NCBI GenBank assembly: GCA_007922195.1
Contig: ML682038.1
Coordinates: forward strand, 2,381,445 to 2,445,444
Reading direction: 5' to 3'
Origin: Podocnemis expansa
Taxonomy: Eukaryota > Chordata > Testudines > Podocnemididae
DNA: 64,000 bases
The notes below the pieces were generated by a model that searched no databases, had not been told where the DNA came from, and worked only from the letters and a program-made list of their open reading frames with translations. Below, piece after piece: positions 57,425-64,000 of this stretch. Each line of letters begins with the position of its first letter. Position 1 is the first letter of the stretch. The translations under genes were made by a program, and so were the position numbers.

Positions 57425-58954
57425 TTAGTTCCAGACTCAGTTAAACTATTTTGCCCAAATGTAACTGTAAACAACTGTAATTTTTCAGTTTGCTCATCAG
57501 AATACAAAAACCTTCCACACGTCTGATTTTAAGCCGTTCCTAGAGTTTGTCTTTATTGGTCATGCAAGTAGCAATATAAGAATAAACTTCTGACTCAGAT
57601 TTTTTCATCAAATAAAGCCGTTCTTAGGTTTCTCTGCAGGATCACCTCTATCTGAATCAGGATGATATTTGAAACCTTCCTCATTCTGGTGGGAGTTAAC
57701 AAAATGCACCACTTATTATGACTCAGCAGTAACTAATTGTATCTCCATGCATGTTTCAAAGACTGACCATAAAGATTACTCCACAGAAGGGTCCTACATC
57801 TAAATACAGGCCTTGTTTAGGGCATTCTTTTCCTTGTTATTTCAATTTTATTCCACAAAAATGAAAAATAGGAGTAATACAGGGGTGAATCATGCTCTTG
57901 AATTCTTCCTCTATTGTAGTTCCATTCTCTAGTAACTATACTATTTTCTAATCTTGTTATAAAATATAATCAGCATCACCAGGCCAAGACACGTGAGTTT
58001 TAATACCTCCAATAGCCTGTGAAAAAATAGTGGTGTAAAACACTGCTGCACTGCTTTAACCTTTGAAAATATGCTAGTTTGTTTGAAAGGCAATTACTCC
58101 TCAGTCTTCTGAGCAGTATAAAAAAAATGAGTAGTTAGCCTGTCAAAGACGACGACTAGATCTTCACCTACTGGAAATCAGTCTATGCTGATTTATCTCT
58201 GCTGAGAATTTGGCCCTCCAGAGAATGTTGAAAAGATGAAAAGTGTGAAGTTTGATTCTGTTGTTACATATATAAAGAGGAATGGAATTCCAATACCTCA
58301 TTCTTGTGAAGGTTTGTAACAGTCACAAGTAGTGTTATAGCTATGTTAGAGCATCCAAAGAGGTTTGGAAGGTGAAAATCCTCTTCTTTTGAGTGAAGTA
58401 AGGATCACAGCAATGGAAATTACAGCAAGTTCTTCAGTACAGAGTGCACAGTAATTACAGTGTCTTGACACACAATCTCTAGAAAGAACAGAAGGAATGC
58501 ATGCATACCCTAGCCTCGTCCTACAGTGGACCAGTTTGCACAAGGTTGCGGTTGATCCATGACTCAACTAATCAATTGTGAATCTGAATGAAACAAAATC
58601 CTGTAGCCAAATATTTTATTAAAATGCCAAAACTAGCACTTAGCTGTAAAATATATAAAGAGTGTTTTGTTTTTCTAATTGCATTCCTGTGTTGTAGTCT
58701 TGCTGATTCCAAGTACATCATCTAAACCACTGCAGATGAGTGTTTATAAGGTGGGCAGAGCAGAAGAATGGTACCTCTGTGAAATTTCACATGTGAAACT
58801 TAAGAAGCAACATATATTAGCTGGCCTGTAAATGACAACAAATGGAAATACTTTCATTAATCAGACTCATATGCATGTTAAAATTATTTATCATATGCCC
58901 ACTGATAGATCAATTATATTCTGATGAAATGTAGAATCTGTTCAAGAGGTAAAC
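57425..58954. other. Mostly single-copy sequence
   Basis: 58155-58217 (CACCTACTGGAAATCAGTC, GCTGATTTATCTCTGCTGAG) may be a decayed relative of the palindrome at 12509. Nothing else recognised. Confidence 0.4.
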
Positions 58955-59265
58955 CTTACTTTAGCATCAGAATTGGAAATATATTTTGCCCTGCATCTGG
59001 TCTTTGAATTGATTCAATTATGAAATAAAATAAAACTTTGAAAAAGCAATCACTTATCTATCCTGCAACAGAATAAATATTGTTGCAATCTTTAATATGA
59101 TTTTCCATTACAAAATCTTTAACTGTAACTTAACTAGTGAAACAACTGCCATTGTGTCCCTGTCTAGCCAATTCTGCAATAACCTGTAAAAACACACACG
59201 TTTTGGCAAACAGAGAGTCAAAAACCCTGTCCGCCTGAGTTCTTACTCCAGCCCATTGCTCCCCC
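58955..59265 (+). repeat. Direct duplication, copy 1 (about 310 bp)
   Basis: Begins CTTACTTTAGCATCAGAATT and matches 61239-61558 in the same order and orientation, including ACAGAATAAATATTGTTGCA and AACACACACGTTTTGGCAAA exactly. Identity is high with small indels. No terminal inverted repeats, tails or target duplications were found, so it is not obviously a transposon. Confidence 0.85.
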
Positions 59266-61238
59266 TTACTTTCATAATGTAAAACATTTCTTCATTTCCA
59301 ACAGATAATACTTTCAGTTGAAAGGTAATTTTTGAAGTCTATTACTTGCATTCTTAGCGAAGAGTAAGATGTAGCTTTTTGTTCTAATATGGCATTGAAA
59401 TTGTTTGAGTAGATACACCATGGAATCAAATACAAAATGTCAAAATGGTTTCCATTAACTATGCACATTTGCACTGCTTCAGTTAATGGGCATGTTTTTG
59501 TTCTTCTCCTTCATCTTTGCATCTGTGAGATGAAATGATTCAGTTAATGTAACTGAAAAGTACATTGAAAAGGTAGAACAAATTGCAAAAGCATCAAACC
59601 ACTATTTCACCCACATACTTTATTTTATAATGAAGTTTAATAATGACAAAAATTGTCTTTAGATTTAAACATCAGTCATTTCTGCAATTGTGGTTAATGT
59701 GAAAATCTCACCCACAGTAATGTGTTATGAAAACACAGTAGAAATTGTACATCACATTTTAGACTGAAATGTCATAATGAAACCTTAACTAGATATTATT
59801 GAAATATATAGCACGTTAAAAGTAATTTGCCATAACTTGAGGGATTGAAATGGGGACTTTTCCCCCGCATCAGCATAAAAGGTGTGGGTAGGTTCATTCT
59901 CTTGCGTAAACTCCATATTGTGCTTCACCACTATTATACTGTGAGTGTCTTTGATACAATGTATCATATAAAATACTGTTATAATAGCTAAATTACTTGT
60001 TTTGTGCTGATAGCGCCATAAAATGGAGAGGGTTTTATGAGAGTGAACAGAACTGCAAATATTAGTTTCTCCAGAGGACACAAAATGGATTTGTCTTCCC
60101 TTCATTCTGAAGAATTTTCCTACCCCTATATGTTTTTTATTTGCTACTCTAGCAATGTGAGGCATGGCATATACCAGAAATGTTAGGCACTGACTGGGCT
60201 GTGTTCTGAAGCAAAGATCACTGCAGTTGGAGGTCACAGCTCAGGCTTCTGCACCCAGCTGAGCGATTCAACAGCACAAACTTTCTTCATGGTTACATAA
60301 GTTCCTACTGGAAGGCACAAAACAGGGATGGAGCCCTAACTGAAATGTTCTCAAGCAGTTCTCTGCCTGATTCAGGGGGAGTTAAACATTGTCCTTCTCT
60401 GGATGAATGAACTTTTAGATACTGAAATTTAATTTGGGTCCAAATTGAATTAGCTGCCATGGAAACTGCACTAAAAAAAATTAAATACCTAATGTCCTGC
60501 ATATTCAGGTTCTACTAGCTGTCAAAGCAGAGTATTACTTCTTTCAATAAATACATGTAAAACTAGTGTTACACTATCGCTAAGGACCAGCATGCAGTTT
60601 CCCAAGAAGAAACAGATCAGCCCTACTGTGTTTATCAGCCAAGTGAAGTTCCAGCAGCTCTGCCTACTAATGTATCCATCATAACAGAGTTCTTGTCTAT
60701 ACTTGTTGCTTCTTTATGTTTTGTTGATGGACCAGTGTTTTCATCAGTCCTCTCAAGTGGAATTCTAGATGTCATTTGCTGTAATAGACCAAATTCTCAG
60801 GGAAAATGTTATCATTGGTCACCAGATGGCAGTATGATCCTGCAGTTTTAACCCAAATACATGGAAATTTAAGAAGTAAAAATGGGTTCAAGTGACTTAA
60901 GACTGGTACTACTGATCACAGTTATACCAAAGAGAAGATGTGTCCTGAACAAAGGTCACATTTCAATTTGACTATATCACAGAAGGAGACTATTCTGATG
61001 TTTTTACTGAAGAAATATTTGTTTTGTTGTTACTGAGAAGTGTTGAAAACTAATAAAAGGTGGACATAGTCTTATAATATGACCTGTCCTGTGAATTGCT
61101 TATAGTCATGACTTTTGAGCTCTCAGGGTGCTCTGTACTGAAGGAATGGCATACCTCTTTCTGAGAGGAAAATAAATAATATTATTATTCAAGTGGAACT
61201 AGACACAGAGAAATATTTATGGGTAATGAGAGTGCAAG
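59266..61238. other. Single-copy sequence between the duplicated blocks
   Basis: A minus-strand frame at 59785-60237 is open for 150 codons but shows no recognisable domain and no splice or promoter context. Nothing else was identified. Confidence 0.4.
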
Positions 61239-61558
61239 CTTACTTTAGTATCAGAATTGGAAATATGTTTTTCTCTGCATCTGGCCTTTTAATTGATTCA
61301 ATTATGGGGGGCAGGGGGGGGAAGAAACCTTGGGGAAAGCAATCAGTTATCTACCCTACAACAGAATAAATATTGTTGCAATCATTAATAGGATCTTCCA
61401 TTACAAAATTTTAGTTGTAATATAACTGGTGAAATAACTGCCATTGCATCCCTATCTACCCAATTCTACAATAACCTGTAAAAACACACACGTTTTGGCA
61501 AACACAAAGTCAAAAACCATGTCTGCCCAAGTTCTTATTACAGCCATAGCTCACTCCA
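61239..61558 (+). repeat. Direct duplication, copy 2 (about 320 bp)
   Basis: Second copy of the block at 58955-59265, about 2.28 kb downstream. It differs by an inserted G-rich run (GGGGGGCAGGGGGGGGAAG near 61305-61324) and scattered substitutions. Confidence 0.85.
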
Positions 61559-63815
61559 TTATTTTAGTCAGCTTCTCAGCTTAGGACCTCTTTGCTTACA
61601 TCCTGTTAATAATGGACTCAATTTCTAAAAGGCTGTATGCTTAAACTTCCATGATAAATTACAATATATCTAGTTATTTATGTCCAGAACCTCCAGGTGT
61701 ATCTCACACACACACATCCTGGTCTGATACCTGGGGAATCTCTAACACCAATTTTGCAACACAAAACACTCTCCCAGACACAAGTGGCCACCCTGATTTT
61801 GGCTTTAACTTCATTCTCTTCAATGGGGTTGCAGAAACTTGTGAGAAGATACAGGCCCAAAGGTCACAATTGTGCTATTAACATCCAATCAGATATAAAG
61901 GTTCACATTGTTTTGTTAGTCATACCAAAATTATTTAATGGTAGCAGCAGCCAATAATGGGAAAGGAAATGAGTTTTTCTGACTGTCCTTTGTCACTCAG
62001 AGGATGGGACTACACATGGGGAACAAGCAGTCAAATTACCTGTTACTTGCCACATGTGTCAACAAACTGTTCTATCACTGGATGTCTCTGAAGCCACATA
62101 TTGCCAGTAATGTTATGTAAGTATTATTAAAGTGTCTGATGCCTTCGTTTCTCCCAGGTATGTGTCCTCGGTGCATGGTCAAAGAATGGAAGGGCAGCCA
62201 TTTACCTTGTTCATCCTATTTCAAACACTCCGTAAACATGGTGTCAAAGGGCTTTCACAAAGGGAATGCAGAAGTGAAGAAAGGGTTCTTGACATTATTG
62301 GGAAGATCATGGAAAAGGAAGATATGCTTCGTCCTGCGCATCTTGTACTCTGAGACTTGGGGAGTAAAATATTGCATGGATTTCTGTTGGGTTTGCTGAA
62401 TTGTTCATGCTGGGAAAAAAGATCCACGTATGTCAATTTTTCATTCTGGCATTTTCTAAACAAAAGAGTTGGATTTTCCAGTTCAAAATGGACCTTACAT
62501 TTAGGAATTTCCTTCAGACTTTTATTTGTTTAGTAAAATATTTTTTTAAAAAAAAATACTCAAATTTGAAATGAAACATTTCATTTTGGATTGGATGAAA
62601 CACTTTATTCCACTCACTTCATTTGATGTAATTTCTATAAATTTCATTTTTGGTTTGACACAATACAATTTTCCCCCAGTGTATTTCAGAATTGCCAGCA
62701 AACTGCAAAGTTTACTATGCATACAGCTTTATTTACAGAACACCTGTTAAAATCTGATCTTCCTATCCACCAAGTGATTTAGGGTGGGTAGTTCCCCATG
62801 CTATGTGACAGATTAACTCTAAAAGCAGTTTAGTAATCCCAATTTTCTGCCAGCTTTCTTCTACATGTGACCAAGAAAAAGGAAGAATGAACATTGCCCT
62901 GGCAGAATGGCTGCAACTGCAGACTCTGTAGTCATGTGTACATCAGTTGTTTTGGGGAAATCTCTTGCCATTGCACTCCATTAGTAGTGGCTAGTGCTAT
63001 CGGGCCACTGATGTGTCCAAAAGTCTCATTATTTTAGACCACACAGCAGTAAAAACCATTGTTATGCTGTTTCCATTTGTAAAGGGAAAGATTTCCCCCA
63101 AAACACTAGAAACAGCGTGAGACATGATAAGCTATGACCTTTTGACAAAGCCATGAGGTATCTCACTAGGAGTGATGTTAGCGTCAGTTACGTCATTCCA
63201 TTGAGCTGCCTGTGTAGGGCAATGGGGCTGCAACCTCTCTGACTGAAGAGTGCAAATGCCAGAAAAAAATTCTGTGTGAAGACTAATGAGCGACTGCTGG
63301 GGTTTATTTGCCAGCATATTCATGGAGACTCTGATGCTGTATTCATCCATCTCTAATTCAGGGTAACACAACATCTCCCCTGAAGGTGGAATTTTCTTGC
63401 TCTATATATTCACATGGAACAAGCCATTTGTTATTCACCTGTTACATGGTGAAACTGTGCTCAGCTCTGTGCAGAACAAGGACTAGAGAAGGTTGCCACC
63501 CAGCCAGCTCATCCTGTATTGTGTTTAAAAGAGGTTATCTCAGGCCCAGCCAGGAATAAGAAGTTAATAAACCCTTACTGCCTGTTATAACATTAAATAG
63601 TTAAGAGTGGCCATGGTATTAAGTCACATTATTGCTGACGTACTCCCATTATAACAACCATCATTAAATATCTTTTCAATTTTTCATAAAAGATGCAGAA
63701 AAAGGAGAAAATCTGTAAAAACAGTTGAAATGTAAAGTATTAAGGAAACCTTTGCTTTTAATTGCATTCCCTTTCACTGTAGAGGCTTTTTAATATAGAG
63801 AACACTGTATGACAG
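61559..63815. other. Single-copy sequence, nothing firmly recognised
   Basis: Holds a short CA run near 61706-61717 and an AT-rich AAATTTGAAATG-type stretch at 62530-62660. An open frame after a plausible acceptor (TTTCTCCCAG, 62149-62158) is discussed among the rejected items. Confidence 0.4.
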
Positions 63816-64000
63816 TGTAACCTTTCTGCCAGGACAAGCTGGCAGAACAAGGGCTGGGTTCTATACCTCGGCATTTCCAAATAATGTTACAGCACCAACT
63901 GGCTCAAGCCCCCGTCCAGTCTTCTGAGAAATCATGCACTATTCCCTGGGCACCCCAAAGGGGTAATGCTTCCCTGCTAGCAAGCACAAGTCTGAGTGTG
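63816..64000 (+). repeat. Unclassified interspersed repeat, copy 2, runs off the window
   Basis: Starts TGTAACCTTTCTGCCAGGAC and continues with GGCAGAACAAGGGCTGG, AAATAATGTTACAGCACC and AAATCATGCACTATTCCCTG, collinear with 21330-21510 and in the same orientation. It is cut by the window edge. Confidence 0.65.

Noticed and set aside
59785..60237. 150-codon minus-strand open frame
   Set aside because: No recognisable domain, and such frames can arise by chance in 64 kb; kept only as unassigned sequence.
62151..62353. Possible coding exon after a TTTCTCCCAG acceptor
   Set aside because: Two frames are open here and neither translation is recognisable; no partner exon or donor was identified. 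It is worth a homology search but not supportable as a gene.
1..64000. CRISPR arrays, bacterial operons, promoters with ribosome binding sites, tRNA or rRNA genes
   Set aside because: The window is vertebrate nuclear DNA by its LINE, SINE and transposon content. Regular short repeats here are MITE dyads, microsatellites or minisatellites, and no cloverleaf-forming tRNA sequence was recognised.

Overview
This is a repeat-dense, gene-free stretch of a vertebrate nuclear genome. No protein-coding exon, tRNA or rRNA could be supported. The repeat content points to a sauropsid, most likely a crocodilian, with a turtle as the main alternative. It holds CR1 LINEs with the reptile/bird-type 3' tail, an old L2-clade LINE, MIR-type SINEs, Penelope-like elements with a GIY-YIG endonuclease remnant, many hAT-type nonautonomous transposons, and a very abundant family of palindromic MITEs. 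The species call is inference from repeat style, not from a gene.

The dominant signal is one superfamily of Tourist/Harbinger-like MITEs with termini GGCTATGTCYACAC...GTGTAGACATAGCC (or GGSTRTGTTCACAC). About seventeen copies, one cut by the left edge of the window, are bounded by AT-rich 3-bp target duplications (TAA, ATA, TTT, TGT, TTA, TAT, AAT). They fall into four internal styles: AATTCGAACTAA-type (1411, 9705, 32092); TTATTTCGAAATAA-type with a core related to GGCAACATGGCCCC (8128, 8600, 13308, 19574, 36068); GTTGTTTCGAAACAAC-type (32852, 33823, 34205, 35300, 39891, 57029); and AAGTCGACTTAA-type (13712, 55644). Two copies (36068-37134 and 55644-56612) carry long GC-rich cargo that is unlike the rest of the family.

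Layout. 1-5400: single-copy sequence, one small MITE, a C-rich GC island holding a hAT element, and a second hAT with a ~250-bp internal hairpin. 8.1-14.2 kb: five MITEs, including one nested in another. 19.6-25.5 kb: a MITE, an unclassified repeat, a Penelope-like element and a hAT with a perfect 8-bp duplication. 25.8-31.4 kb: mostly featureless, with an AT-only insertion between 24-bp direct repeats. 31.4-40.3 kb: the most invaded part, where a degraded CR1 (35720-38705) is split by both a Harbinger-like MITE and a hAT element, with more MITEs on either side. 41.2-46.8 kb: a hAT, an L2-clade LINE, a CR1 3' half and a possible solo LTR. 49.7-57.4 kb: two hATs (one with a ~40-bp minisatellite), a Penelope inverted pair, a MIR, and two MITEs. 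57.4-64 kb: mainly single-copy sequence, with a ~310-bp direct duplication and a second copy of the 21.3-kb repeat at the right edge.

The elements do not form a pathway. Their value is as an insertion record: four nested insertions leave legible target duplications, so the relative order of CR1, Penelope, hAT and Harbinger-like activity can be read directly. Every long GC-rich open frame in the window lies inside a transposon or a repeat island and should not be called a gene.
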